64,000 nt of DNA from JAJFUI01 sp963754135 (GCA_963754135.1 CAVWEY010000003.1:186001-250000), one strand, 5' to 3'. Positions 29,884-39,990 are shown, counted from the first letter of the stretch. A program made the numbers and translations. The notes: a model not told the origin generated them from the letters alone.

Positions 29884-29940
29884 CAGAAGAAAGGGTGGCC
29901 CTGGAACGGCCGCCTCAACCGGGTGTGCAGGGATGTGTCT

Positions 29941-29974
29941 GTTACGGAGTCTACGTTTACTAACCAATGTTCAC
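29941..29974 (+). promoter_or_regulatory. Conserved leader motif before PEP-CTERM gene 1
   Basis: A 34-base block with core TACGTTTACTAACC matches the block at 31110-31143 at 27 of 34 positions. It ends 23 bases before ATG 29998; the second copy ends 22 bases before its gene. A second shared patch (GGAACGGCCGCC) lies about 40 bases further upstream in both. Such conservation at a fixed distance from two paralogous starts points to a promoter or operator, possibly of the ECF sigma factor at 27417. Confidence 0.55.
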
Positions 29975-29997
29975 GTTTGCGAAAAGGGATGAAAACC

Positions 29998-30810
29998 ATG
30001 TTTTCTCGATTCAATCTGACTCTCGTCCTCGGTCTCGCGGTTGTGGGTTTGCTGCTAGCCTCGCCGGCCGCCGCCAACCTGATCACGGACCCCAGCTTTG
30101 AGAGTGTCGGCACGGCGTCGGGCCAGGTGGGGTACAGGGCCATCCACAACTCCTACTACGGCACCTATGCGTCCAACGGCGACATACCGGGCTGGACATC
30201 GACCGGAACCTACACCTCCTCCGGCGTGGCTCAGTTCTGTTACGGGGCGGGTACCGGCAACAACAGCGGCCTACCCAATAAGCTCGCGGAGGATGGGAGC
30301 TTCGCGTGGTACTTTCGCCCTGGCTACACGGACGTCCTCTCTCAGGCATTCACCGTAACGCCCGGGTACACTTATAGCCTCAGCTTTTGGTCCGGGGTCC
30401 AGTCCGGCCAATACGGCAGCTACAGCGTGACCCTCACTCCGAACGCCGGCACCTTGACCGGCAACACGACGGGCTCTCCCATGACGTGGTATAGCTTCGC
30501 CCAAAGCGGCTCGGCATTGACGGGCGCCTTAAAGGCGACGCAGTCGGGAAACAACCAAGTCGACGGGTGGGGCACCACCGCGGCCACCGGAAACGGCGGG
30601 TGGGTCCAATTCACCGCCAGCTTCACGGCGGGCGCGACGACCACCAGCGTGACGTTGCTGTTCAACAACCCCACCGCTACGTACAGCGAGGGGGCGTGCC
30701 TCGACAACGTCGACGTCGAGCAAACCGCCACTCCCGAGCCGGGGACCCTGGCATTGCTGGCGGCCGGATTGGCTGGCCTGCTCTGCTACGCCTGGAGGAA
30801 GCGGCGCTAG
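29998..30810 (+). CDS. PEP-CTERM sorted exported protein 1
   Basis: About 270 residues. A signal peptide (MFSRFNLTLVLGLAVVGLLL) is followed by a Ser/Thr/Gly-rich beta-sandwich region starting at NLITDPSFES, a carbohydrate-binding-like opening. The C-terminus is a complete PEP-CTERM signal (TPEPGTLALLAAGLAGLLCY then AWRKRR). Such proteins are processed by an exosortase and usually join extracellular matrix; no exosortase is in the window. ATG 29998 was preferred to 29989 because AAAAGGG is then at a proper distance and the start aligns with the paralog. Confidence 0.8.
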   Translation: MFSRFNLTLVLGLAVVGLLLASPAAANLITDPSFESVGTASGQVGYRAIHNSYYGTYASNGDIPGWTSTGTYTSSGVAQFCYGAGTGNNSGLPNKLAEDGSFAWYFRPGYTDVLSQAFTVTPGYTYSLSFWSGVQSGQYGSYSVTLTPNAGTLTGNTTGSPMTWYSFAQSGSALTGALKATQSGNNQVDGWGTTAATGNGGWVQFTASFTAGATTTSVTLLFNNPTATYSEGACLDNVDVEQTATPEPGTLALLAAGLAGLLCYAWRKRR

Positions 30811-31165
30811 AGCGACGATCGGCGATGCATCACTCTCCTGTGCGCCTGCTCGCAGCGCGTGCGGGAGGGTGGCGCCATCGCAGATGTAGCCGTTGACAGT
30901 TCCCCTCTCCCTTTGGGAGAGGGGCTGGGGGTGAGGGCGGCCCCGGCCCTCACGCCAACCCTCTCCGGCCTAAGATGGGCCGGCCGAGGGGACATTGATT
31001 GTCGGATGGTGGATGACGGATGATGGCCGGTAACCCATCACTTCGAACCGTTCGCCCCAGGGCGGCCCCGGAACGGCCGCCACGACTGACTGCCGCGGGC
31101 GATATGCTTGTTACCGGGTTTACGTTTGCTATCCGTTGTTCACACTGTGCATAAAGGAACAGAGC
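30811..31165. other. Non-coding stretch with repeat and shared leader
   Basis: 355 bases between two PEP-CTERM genes. It contains a palindromic repeat (30902-30955: CCCCTCTCCC / GGGAGAGGGG and a following GTGAGGGC / GCCCTCAC pair) and the leader motif at 31110-31143. No credible reading frame. Confidence 0.6.
31110..31143 (+). promoter_or_regulatory. Conserved leader motif before PEP-CTERM gene 2
   Basis: Core TACGTTTGCTATCC; second copy of the block at 29941-29974, ending 22 bases before ATG 31166. Confidence 0.55.
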
Positions 31166-32053
31166 ATGTTTTTTCGGCTGAATCGGACGCTCGTCATCGG
31201 CATGGCGGCAGCGGCTTTGCTGTCGGCAGCGGCGGGCGTTGCGCCGTGCGCCGCCGCCAACTTGATCCAGAACGGCGGCTTTGATAGTCCGGGCACGGCC
31301 GCCGCGGCCAGGGCCCAGGCCGACGCCTACCACGAAACCGTCTTGGTCGGCGGGGCAAACGACGGGCTGAACCAGGGCGACATGCCCTATTGGACCCTGT
31401 CCGGGACCTACACCGCAAGCGGAGTGAGCGGTTCCGGCGTTGGCGCATTTGTCTACACGGGCCCCGTCGGCAGCCACCAGAACGGCCTGCCCAACAATCT
31501 CCCGCAGTCCGGAAACTACGCGCTCTACCTGCGTCCCACTTACTCCGATGTCATCCAACAGTCCTTCGCCGTGACGCCCGGGTATACTTACAGCGTCAGC
31601 TTTTACATCGGTCAGAGTGCGCCCATCGTAACGTCAGGCAACAATATAAACGGCGTGGGGACCCAGAGCTTGGACGTGAGCCTCATTCCGGACGCCGGCG
31701 CCTTGAGCGGGAGCACGGCGGGCTCTATCCAGGCGTGGACCCTCTCCGGCTCGTCGACGCTCAGCGGGACCGTGTTGGCCCCTATTTCCGCAATCGCGCC
31801 GACAACCCAGTCCTGGTTGAAGTATTACTGCACCTTCGTGCCGTCGGCGACGACCTCCAGGGTGACGTTGCAGTTCACGCCCCCACCAGCTTGGACGCCG
31901 CTGGGCCGGGGCTGGACACGGTCGACGTCGAGCAGATCGCCACCCCCGAGCCGTCCGGGCTGGTGTTGCTGGCGGCCGGGTTGGCGGGGCTGCTCTGCTA
32001 CGCAGCGAGGAAACGGACGAGAACACTATTGCGCTGCTTCCGAAAGGCAGTGA
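31166..32053 (+). CDS. PEP-CTERM sorted exported protein 2, paralog of protein 1 (frameshifted)
   Basis: About 290 residues. It shares the plan of protein 1: signal peptide from MFFRLNRTLVIGMAAAALLS, NLIQNGGFDSPG opening, the block YLRPTYSDVIQQSFAVTPGY, and PEP-CTERM tail TPEPSGLVLLAAGLAGLLCY plus AARKR. The frame shifts near 31880 within the last strand before the tail. After that shift no stop codon follows the tail: the frame stays open into the hydrolase at 32056. Either a second indel hides the stop or the two are fused. The end given is the stop of the unshifted frame. Confidence 0.7.
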   Translation: MFFRLNRTLVIGMAAAALLSAAAGVAPCAAANLIQNGGFDSPGTAAAARAQADAYHETVLVGGANDGLNQGDMPYWTLSGTYTASGVSGSGVGAFVYTGPVGSHQNGLPNNLPQSGNYALYLRPTYSDVIQQSFAVTPGYTYSVSFYIGQSAPIVTSGNNINGVGTQSLDVSLIPDAGALSGSTAGSIQAWTLSGSSTLSGTVLAPISAIAPTTQSWLKYYCTFVPSATTSRVTLQFTPPPAWTPLGRGWTRSTSSRSPPPSRPGWCCWRPGWRGCSATQRGNGREHYCAASERQ

Positions 32054-32055
32054 AT

Positions 32056-32985
32056 ATGAACAAAGCAGTCATGTCGATCGTTTGTCTGGGGCTGCTCCTG
32101 TTTCTACCGGCGCTGGCCGCCGCGGCCCCACTCCCCGGGGGACCATCCACAGTAGTGACGGCAGCAACCCACGTCGCCCTGCCGGACGGTTACACGGGGT
32201 TCATTGTTTACCCGAACAATCCTACGCCCAATACGCCCTGGGTCTGGTACGCGCCAACGCTGTTTTATCCCGCTTCTCAGGGCAATGCGATACCGGATTC
32301 TTCGCCTGACTGGCTCTTTAACCAGCTTCTCAGCAGGGGTATTGCCATCGCCGGGGTTGACGCGGGCGAGTTCCTGGGCGATCCGGCCGGCTGTGTGGTC
32401 TACAACGACTTCTACACTTATGCGATGCAACAGGGCCTTGCCCCCAAGGCATTGATGATCGGGCAAAGCCGCGGCGGGCTGATGGCGCTCAGTTGGGCGG
32501 AAAAAAATCCCCAAAAAGTCAGCGGCATCGCCGGAATCTATCCGGCCTGCGACCTGGCAAGCTGGCCCGGCCTGAGTGACAGCGGCCTCCAGCAGGCGTA
32601 CGGCATGACCCAGGCGCAACTCCAGGCCAATTTGACCTCGATCGATCCGATCGACAATTTGGCGCCGTTGGCCCAGGCCAAGATTCCCATTTTCTTCATT
32701 TTCGGCGCAAGCGACACAACAGTTCCCCCGGCCCAGAACGAATACGCCCTTCAGACCAACTACCAAGCCTTGGGCGGCGCCTGTACATGCGAGGCCATCC
32801 CCGGCCTTGGCCACCAAGAAGATTCGCTATTCTTCCAAAGCACGGACCTGTTGAACTTCGTTGTGGCTAACGTGGACCCCCTCCCCGCGCCCGAGCCGGG
32901 GTCGCTCGCGCTGTTGGCTGTGGGCCTGCTGGCCGCGGCCCTGGCCGGACGGCTCTGTTACGCCTGGAGAAAGCGGAGATCATGA
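32056..32985 (+). CDS. Exported alpha/beta hydrolase with PEP-CTERM anchor
   Basis: 309 residues. ATG 32056 opens a signal peptide (MNKAVMSIVCLGLLLFLPAL). The hydrolase core shows the nucleophile elbow GQSRGG, the acid loop IFGASDTTVPP and the histidine in GLGHQED, a complete Ser-Asp-His triad. The C-terminus is a PEP-CTERM signal (PEPGSLALLAVGLLAAALAG and YAWRKRRS). It would act at the cell surface on an ester or peptide; the substrate is unknown. PEP-CTERM tails on enzymes are less usual than on structural proteins. Confidence 0.8.
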   Translation: MNKAVMSIVCLGLLLFLPALAAAAPLPGGPSTVVTAATHVALPDGYTGFIVYPNNPTPNTPWVWYAPTLFYPASQGNAIPDSSPDWLFNQLLSRGIAIAGVDAGEFLGDPAGCVVYNDFYTYAMQQGLAPKALMIGQSRGGLMALSWAEKNPQKVSGIAGIYPACDLASWPGLSDSGLQQAYGMTQAQLQANLTSIDPIDNLAPLAQAKIPIFFIFGASDTTVPPAQNEYALQTNYQALGGACTCEAIPGLGHQEDSLFFQSTDLLNFVVANVDPLPAPEPGSLALLAVGLLAAALAGRLCYAWRKRRS

Positions 32986-32993
32986 TAATCGAG

Positions 32994-33014
32994 TCCGCAC
33001 ACTCCGTGTGCGGA
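32994..33014. repeat. Palindrome after the hydrolase gene
   Basis: TCCGCACACTCCGTGTGCGG plus a final A, a 21-base palindrome beginning nine bases after the stop codon. It belongs to the family also found at 36334, 39896 and 49528 and may terminate transcription here. Confidence 0.7.
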
Positions 33015-33150
33015 ACGTTGGATGGTGGATTCGCGGGATGGTGGATGTGACGGCAAGTCCGTCCACCATCCCCAATCCGCCTTCCCACCGGAAACGTGTG
33101 GGGTGCGCGCACGCACCCTGTAATCAACAACCTGAGAAAGGGAATCCACC

Positions 33151-34294
33151 ATGACAGCGAATCCACCAATCGCCGCTGGCCATTCACCGTTGCGACGGGC
33201 ATTTACGCTTGTCGAACTTCTCGTGGTGATCACGATCATTGGCATCCTGATCGCGCTCTTGCTGCCGGCAGTGCAAGCGGCGCAGGGAGGCCGCGCGGCA
33301 AGTGCAGTGCCGCAACAACCTCAAGCAGCTCGCCCTGGGCTGCCTCAACCACGAGCAGATTCAGGGTTTCTTGCCTTCCGGCGGCTGGTACTTCGGCTAC
33401 TACGGAGACCCCGACCAAGGCTTCACGAACAGGAGCCCCAGCGGCGTACCCATCACGATCGGGTCGGGCACGGTAGAGACCAACTATAACGGGCAGCCCG
33501 GCGGCTGGCTTTTCAACCTGATGCCCTACTGCGAACAGCAGCCGCTGCACAACTTGGGCTTGAGCAACAACAAGGCCGGGCGCACGTTGACGACCATGAC
33601 CCCGTTGAGCGTGCTCAACTGCCCTACCCGCCGTCCCCCGATCTTGTTTACCTACTTCCCCAATGATTCGGGGTCGGCGAGCGGTATTACCAACGTTGAT
33701 ACGAGCCAGTTCACGGCGGGGATCGCGCGGTCGGATTACGCGGGCTGTTCCGGCAGCACCTCCCAGCCCAGGATCAGCGGAACCCCGCCCAATGTGCCGC
33801 CGTTTCAGACTAGCGATTGGCTGAACCAGTCGGCCACCGCGGGCCCCGCCTCGGCCCACGGCGTGATCTATATGCACAGCGCGTGCAAAGTGGCCGACAT
33901 CAGCGACGGTCTGAGCAACACCTTTCTCTGCGGCGAGAAGATCGTCACCCCCGATGCGTACTTCACCGGCACAAGCGGCGGCGACGACCAGGGCTGGTCG
34001 ATGGGCTGGGATTACGACAACTGCCGCTTCACCGGCCATGCCTATCCAACACTCACGAACCATGATGTGTACAACGACGTCGATGGCGACGGAGCGTATA
34101 CGCCGCACCAAGACACCCCCGGCGACTATACCTACGCGAGCATGGACTGTTTCGGCAGCGCCCACGCCAACGGCTTCATGATGGCCTTCTGCGACGGGTC
34201 GGTGCAGATGATGAATTACAGCATCTCCCTGGAAGCCTACTACCGCTTGGGCGACCGCGCCGACGGCCTGACGGTCGACGGCAAGTCGTTCTAG
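33151..34294 (+). CDS. DUF1559 (SBP_bac_10) type IV pilin-like protein (frameshifted)
   Basis: About 380 residues. The type III signal and N-methylation site (RRAFTLVELLVVITIIGILI) begin a hydrophobic pilin helix, followed after a frame break near 33285 by the conserved RNNLKQLALGCLNHE. The C-terminus has the family's H-X9-DG element: SAHANGFMMAFCDGSVQMMN. These proteins are multi-copy in planctomycetes and likely form pseudopili or surface fibres. A GAGAAAGGG RBS precedes ATG 33151. The break looks like loss of two bases from a GCGCGC run. Confidence 0.88.
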
Positions 34295-34401
34295 CCCGCA
34301 TGGTTCAGCACCCCCGGGGAAGGCGAGCGGCCTTCGGGGGCATACTGCGCTACTCCCGGCTGCCTGCGCACCGACGTCCCACCCCACTCCGGAGCCTCCC
34401 G

Positions 34402-35769
34402 ATGTGCGCCCTTTGCCTGATCAGAAACCGTTGGTGGACCGCGGTGTCTCTGGGCCTTCTGTGGTGCGCGCCCTGCCGAGCCTTGGGCTCCACAACCGCC
34501 GTGGAAACGCCGGCTCAGAAGGCCCAACGCATGGCCTGGTGGGTCAACGGCCGCTTCGGCATGTTCATTCACTTTGGACCGGTAAGTCTGAAGGGCACGG
34601 AGATCGGCTGGTCGCGCGGCAAAGAGGTGCCCGTCGACGTTTACGACAACCTCTACAAGCAATTCAACCCCGTCAAGTTCGACGCCCGGCAGTACGTTTC
34701 CCTCGCCAAGGAAGCGGGCATGAAGTACATCGTGCTGGTCACGAAGCATCACGACGGGTTCGCCATGTACGCCACCAAGCTGAGCGGCTACAACATCATG
34801 AACACGCCCTTGCGGCGCGACCTGGCCAAGGAGCTGGCCGACGAATGCCGGAAGCAAGGCATCCGTTTCTGCGCCTACTACTCGATCATCGACTGGCGCC
34901 ATCCCGACTATCTGCCGCGGGGGCCGGGCGACAAGCGGCCGCCGAAGGACGCCCGGTTCGAGAACTACATGGCCTTCATGGAAGGTCAACTCCGCGAAAT
35001 CGTGGAAAACTATCATCCCGGCGTGCTCTGGTTCGACGGTCAATGGGACAACCTGTGGACGGCCGGGCGCGGGCGGGAGATCTACGCCGTGTTGCGCGAA
35101 CTCGATCCGCAGATCATCGTGAACAACCGGCTGGGCACAAATTGGTCCGCCGCCCAAGGCGGCATGACCCCGCCGGAAACCACCGTCGGCGACTTCCACA
35201 CGCCCGAGCAAACGACCGGCCGTTTCTTCGGCGACCGCAACGTGTACTGGGAAAGCTGCATGACCCTCGGTCAGCAGTGGGCCTGGAAACCTCACGACAA
35301 ATTGAAAAGCCTTAAAGAATGCATCGACTTGCTGGTGACCAACGCCGGCTGTGACGGGAATTGGGTGCTCAACGTCGGGCCGATGCCCAGCGGCGAGATC
35401 GAGCCCCGCCAGGTCGAGCGGCTGCGGGAGATCGGCCAATGGATGAAACAATATGGCCAAAGCATCTACGGCACCCGCGGCGGACCCTTTCGGCCGGCCA
35501 AGTGGGGCGTCAGCACGTGTAAAGGCGACACAATCTTCGTCCACGTCCTCCGTTGGCCGGGCGAGGGGCCGATCAGCCTGCCCGCCCTGGCCAAGAAGAT
35601 CGTCGCCAGCCGCCTTCTCGGCGGCGGAAATGTGGACATGAAGCAGAACGACGCCGGCATTACCATCGCCGTTCCGTCCGCCAGCCGGCAGGTGCTCGAT
35701 ACCGTGATCGCTCTGAAACTCGACGAGGATGAACTTGCGCGGTGGCATGTTCGGACGCAGGCGTTATAA
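34402..35769 (+). CDS. Alpha-L-fucosidase (GH29), exported
   Basis: 455 residues. A signal peptide (about residues 1-30, hydrophobic TAVSLGLLWCAPC) is followed by the GH29 barrel: WWVNGRFGMFIHFGPVS, VLVTKHHDGFAMY, and the nucleophile Asp in GVLWFDGQW. The C-terminal beta domain is about 80 residues. It removes alpha-L-fucose from glycans, as expected for a planctomycete living on algal or plant polysaccharides. ATG 34402 was chosen because it gives the signal peptide; the open frame extends to 34300. It lies 48 bases before the next glycosidase gene. Confidence 0.9.
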   Translation: MCALCLIRNRWWTAVSLGLLWCAPCRALGSTTAVETPAQKAQRMAWWVNGRFGMFIHFGPVSLKGTEIGWSRGKEVPVDVYDNLYKQFNPVKFDARQYVSLAKEAGMKYIVLVTKHHDGFAMYATKLSGYNIMNTPLRRDLAKELADECRKQGIRFCAYYSIIDWRHPDYLPRGPGDKRPPKDARFENYMAFMEGQLREIVENYHPGVLWFDGQWDNLWTAGRGREIYAVLRELDPQIIVNNRLGTNWSAAQGGMTPPETTVGDFHTPEQTTGRFFGDRNVYWESCMTLGQQWAWKPHDKLKSLKECIDLLVTNAGCDGNWVLNVGPMPSGEIEPRQVERLREIGQWMKQYGQSIYGTRGGPFRPAKWGVSTCKGDTIFVHVLRWPGEGPISLPALAKKIVASRLLGGGNVDMKQNDAGITIAVPSASRQVLDTVIALKLDEDELARWHVRTQAL

Positions 35770-35816
35770 TACGGAATCGCAGCCTACGCCCGTGCCCCGG
35801 ACCCGAAAGGCCGGCC

Positions 35817-38800
35817 ATGCATCAGCGCAAGAGCACTCGTTGTCCGTGTCCTGATCGGGATCGGTGCCCTGGCGGCGGCCGGCCGGGCGTGGGCGGCGGC
35901 CAGTCAGGCGTGGCCGCCTTGCGGCGTCGTGAAACATGAAAAGCAGGTCGAACTGTACTCGCCGTTTTTCGTGCTTCGCCTCGACACCGCGGCCGGGCTG
36001 CGGGCGCAGTCGTGGGAGAACCGGCTCACCGGCCGGACGGTCTCGCTGGGGAACGGGCCGGAATTGGAGTTCGAACATCGGTCTGCCCGGCCAACCCCTA
36101 CAGACGCCGGCCTTGGAAGCCGCTTTTGCCGGCGAGGCCGACAGCGGAAGCGGCGCGATAGCGCAATTCAGGTTGCAGTCGCGGCAACCGGCGCTCTGCG
36201 CGCACCGTGACGTACCAATGGAACACCGGGCGGCCGGTTCTGCGGAAGTTCGTGCAGATTACCAACCAGAGCCGGCAGGAATGGGACCGCTTGTTGAACG
36301 TCCGGCTGGGAACCTATCGGCTCGATGCCAAGTCCGGCACACGGAGTGTGCCGGCTACATTGGTTTCGGGGCAGGGACAGGGATTTCCGCTCTATCTGGG
36401 CGACGACCGGTTTCTCAGCCTCGCGCATCCGGCCGGTTGGGCCACCGGTAAGGACGGCCAGTTGAGCCTGCGGCAATATCCCGGCGTCAAGCTGGCGCCG
36501 GGGAAGACCTTCACCTGCATGGAGACCGTCTACGGCGTGGCCAAGCCGGGCGAGGCACACCAGGCGTTCGTGGCCCACCTCCGCAGCCGCATGCGCCGCG
36601 TCCAGCGCGGACACAACGAGCCTTATGCGATCCTCGATTCGTTCGGCGGCAAACCGGACGGCTCGTTTGAAGAATCCGAGCAGTACGTGCTGGACAATAT
36701 CGCCAAAGTCGCCGCGGCAGAGCGCGAGTCCGGCTGCCATTTCGACTTCTACTCGCTGGAGTTCTGGGTCGATTACAACGGCGATCTGAAGCGGTTCGAT
36801 CCGCAGCGGTTTCCCAACGGCTTCCGCAGCATCCGCGAGGAACTAGCCAAGTTGAGGACGGCGCCGGGCCTGTGGATCGACAGTTCCTGGGCAGCCTGGT
36901 CGATCGGCGGCAACCCGGCCGTGCAGAACACGATCAACTGGGGACCCGGCAAGGACCTGAGTTCGGTGCCGCACAACCGGCGTCCTTCTGCCGCGCCACG
37001 GAGCCGGTCAAGTCGATGTACACCGACGCGTTCCGCTACCATATCCGTGAGAACGGCGTGCGGCTGCTGAAGTTCGACAATTTCGCCACGATTTGCATGA
37101 ATCCCGGCCACGAGCACTTGCCTGGCCTCTACTCGACCGAGCCGATCGAGAACGCCGTGATTGAATTCCTGCACGCGCTCGATAAGGAGTGCCCCGACGT
37201 CTTTCTCATGCTCTATTGGGGCTACGGCTCTCCGTGGTGGCTGCTCCACGGAGACACGTTGTCCGAGTCGGGCATCGACGCCGAGGCGGCCAACCCGAGC
37301 GAGTTGGCGGCCCCCTCCGCGCGGAGCACGGCCATTCATCAGGTCGATCAGGCGCAATGGCACGCGACGAAGGTCCGGGACATCCCCGCGTTGGGCAGGG
37401 ACTCGTTGGGCGTCTGGCTCTCCGACTGGCCCTGGAACGGCCGGATCGGTAAGGAGCGGTGGCAAGACGGGATGGTGATGGACCTCTGCCGCGGCAACCT
37501 GCTGGCCCAGGTGTGGACCGATACGCCGTGGCTTTCGCCGCCGGAACGCAAGAAACTGGCCGGATTCATCGGGCTGTTGAAGGCCCAGCCCGAGTGCTTC
37601 CGCAACTCGCGGTTCATCCTGGGCAATCCGTGGAAGAACGAACCCTACGGCTATTGTTGCACGCACGGCCACCGGGCGTTTCTGGCTTTGCACAACACCT
37701 CCTGGCAAGATAGCCTGCTCCGCCTGGAACTGAACTCGGCTTGGGGGCTGCCGGATGATGAAGCCTGGGACATCTTCCGTTGGTATCCGGACCCGGCCAA
37801 GCTGCAATGCCAACGCGGCACGTTCGGCGAAAAAGCCTCCATCGCCCTCCGCCCCTTTGACGTCGTGTTGCTGGAGGTCGTCGGGCACGGGCAATCGCCT
37901 TCGCTCGGCCGCCAGTTCCACTCGAAACCAATCCCCCTCGGCTTCGCCCAGCCGACTCAACCGATCAAGATTCGCGTCGTCAAGGATGTCTCGACGCAGA
38001 ACCAGTGGGAGTCGCCGATTGCCTGGACAGTCCTGGAACCCCTCGACGTCCGCTCTGTCGGCGGCGCCACGCTGAGCAGGCAAACAGATAACTCGATCCT
38101 CGCCGGCGGCAAGAATCCATCGCCCGACACCTACACCATCAGGGCAAGTACCGGCTTGACCGATGTCACGGCGATCCGGTTGGAGGTAATGACCGACCCG
38201 AGCCTTCCCAAGATGGGTCCCGGCCGGTCAAGCGAGGGCAACTTCATCCTCAACGAGTTCTCCGCGAGGGCCTGGCCGTCGGCGAACCCGACGACAGCCT
38301 CGCCCCTGGCGTTTCACGATCCCCTGGCCGACTATGAGGAGTCCTATCCCGGCAACCGGCCAGTGGGCGCCACGATTGACGGAAATGCGAAGACCGGCTG
38401 GTCGGTTCATCCCGAGGAGGGGCTGCCGCACGCCGTGATCTTCCCCACCCGGAAACCGGTCGGCGTCCCCGGCGGCACAACGTTGGAGGTAACGATCGGG
38501 CAAGGATCCGTTCCGGGACACAACCTCGGCCGGCTGCGGCTGTCGGTTACGGCGGCGAAACCACCGCTTGCGGCGCCCAAGCCGGCAACGTCGGCGACCT
38601 TGATCGAAGGCGAGACGCCCGCGTCACCCGGCGGCGGCACGGTCATGCTCTGTGCTCAGTTGTCAAACGGCGGCCGGCCGGTACACGTCGCAGCGCCGGG
38701 CAAGTCCCTTCTGGCCAAGGCCGAACTGGCGGGGCAAGCCGTCAATTGTCAGCCCGTGCTGGCGGCGCCGTCGTCCTGGCAGACGTGGCGGATCGACGTG

Positions 38801-38899
38801 CCCCCTTCGATGGAACCCCGCCCGTTCGCAGTGCATATTTCCGCCTCAATCGCCCTCTCGGTCGAATTGAAGTGCTATGCCCATTTCATTCCGAAATGA
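35817..38899 (+). CDS. GH36-like alpha-galactosidase-type glycosidase with C-terminal carbohydrate-binding domain (frameshifted)
   Basis: About 1,025 residues after joining frames. It shows a signal peptide (ALVVRVLIGIGALAAAG), an N-terminal beta domain, then a TIM barrel with FDFYSLEFWVDYNG and the nucleophile Asp candidate in GVRLLKFDNFAT. A second acidic motif follows in VFLMLYWGYGSPWW. The C-terminal 250 residues resemble a discoidin-like binding domain (DGNAKTGWSVHPEEG). GH36 relation is by motif only; other GH-D clan activities are possible. Frame breaks lie near 35830, 36090, 36190 and 36980. A palindrome at 36334-36354 is inserted in frame and encodes SGTRSVPAT. Confidence 0.75.
36334..36354. 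repeat. Palindrome inside the GH36-like coding frame
   Basis: CCGGCACACGGAGTGTGCCG plus a final G, 21 bases, perfectly palindromic except for the centre. Same family as 32994 and 49528. In frame and translated. Confidence 0.75.
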
Positions 38900-38917
38900 A
38901 GACTCTGGAGAATCGTC

Positions 38918-39595
38918 ATGCGATGCCTGTTCTCGATCCTGTTCTTGCTGGCTGCCGGCGGTCTCTCGTCGGCCGCAGGACCGAAGGCGGAGTTGCTCTG
39001 GCCTCAAGGGGCGCCGGACGCCAAAGGCGACAACGGATTTGTTCCACTGTTTAACGGTAAGGACCTGACCGGCTGGGAAGGCGACAAGACAGTCTTTCGC
39101 GTGCAGGACGGAGCGATTGTCGGCGGGAGCCTGAAGAAGCCGTTGCCCAGAAACGAGTTTCTTACTGCCGCCCGCGAGTACAAGAACTTCGAGTTGCGGG
39201 CGAAGTGCAAGTTGATCGGCAAGAAGGCCAACGGGGCGATTCAAATCCGCAGCCAGCGCGTCGCCCACAGCAGTGAAATGATCGGCTACCAGCCGGACAT
39301 GGACGTCGACCGCTGGGGCACGATCTGGGACGAATCCCGCCGCAACAAGGTGTTGGCCGGTCCGCCCTCCGGTCAACGCGACAAGTACGTCAAGGCAAAC
39401 GGCTGGAATCAGTACGTGATTCGTTGCCAGGGTCGGCGGATTCAGCTATGGCTGAACGGCGTGCAGACCGCGGACTACACGGAGCCGGACCGGTCGATTC
39501 CGCAGACCGGGTTGATCGGCCTCCAAATCCACGGTGGCGGCCCCAGCGAGGCATGGTACAAAGACATCCAGATTCGTGAGCTGCCGGAGAAGTGA
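38918..39595 (+). CDS. DUF1080 (3-keto-disaccharide hydrolase) family exported protein
   Basis: 225 residues, signal peptide (MRCLFSILFLLAAGGLSSAA), then the DUF1080 beta-sandwich: FVPLFNGKDLTGWEGDK, GAIVGGSLKKPLP, NGAIQIRSQRV and the terminal LIGLQIHGGGPSEAWYKDIQ. Members bind or cleave sugars, and some hydrolyse 3-keto-glycosides. An unusual short stretch before the domain (LLWPQGAPDAKGD) resembles the mature N-terminus of planctomycete esterases. It begins 19 bases after the GH36-like stop and so belongs to the glycan-degradation operon. Confidence 0.88.
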   Translation: MRCLFSILFLLAAGGLSSAAGPKAELLWPQGAPDAKGDNGFVPLFNGKDLTGWEGDKTVFRVQDGAIVGGSLKKPLPRNEFLTAAREYKNFELRAKCKLIGKKANGAIQIRSQRVAHSSEMIGYQPDMDVDRWGTIWDESRRNKVLAGPPSGQRDKYVKANGWNQYVIRCQGRRIQLWLNGVQTADYTEPDRSIPQTGLIGLQIHGGGPSEAWYKDIQIRELPEK

Positions 39596-39990
39596 CCGGC
39601 CCGCAGCCTGGCCACGATGCCGTTGACCAGTTCAACACAGCGTTGGGACATGATATTTCCCTGTCGCTATTCGAGGAACAACGGCATGGATCGCCTACCC
39701 TGGGTGGTATGACACCAATATAACGGGTGGGCTCCCAATCCGCAACGGCATTGATGGCGTCACAACGCGCCGTGAGGCGTTGACCTGCCGTCCCCTGTCT
39801 GGTACGCTACTAGGTTCACTGCCCTGAACGGTCCAGGGCGGTAAGAACTTCGCTGACCGGATGATCGACCTAACGCCGGACGCCCTGCCGGAGTAGCCCG
39901 CACACGCCGTGTGCGGGCGCGGCACGCGGAGTGTGCCGCCTACATTGGATGGGGACTTAGCCGGTGTGCCTACTGTGAAGGAGTTTCTGT
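39596..39990. other. Non-coding stretch before rpsB
   Basis: 395 bases without a credible gene. It contains two adjacent palindromes (39896-39918 and 39919-39939, core GCACACGCCGTGTGC and GGCACGCGGAGTGTGCC) and a possible promoter TTGACC (39780-39785), 17 bases, TACGCT (39803-39808). The palindromes lie about 50 bases before the rpsB start and could act on its leader, where ribosomal protein S2 is autogenously regulated in other bacteria. Confidence 0.5.

Noticed and set aside
34291..35748. 485-codon minus frame
   Set aside because: Antisense of the GH29 fucosidase; no recognisable motif.
36773..38083. 436-codon minus frame
   Set aside because: Antisense of the GH36-like gene.
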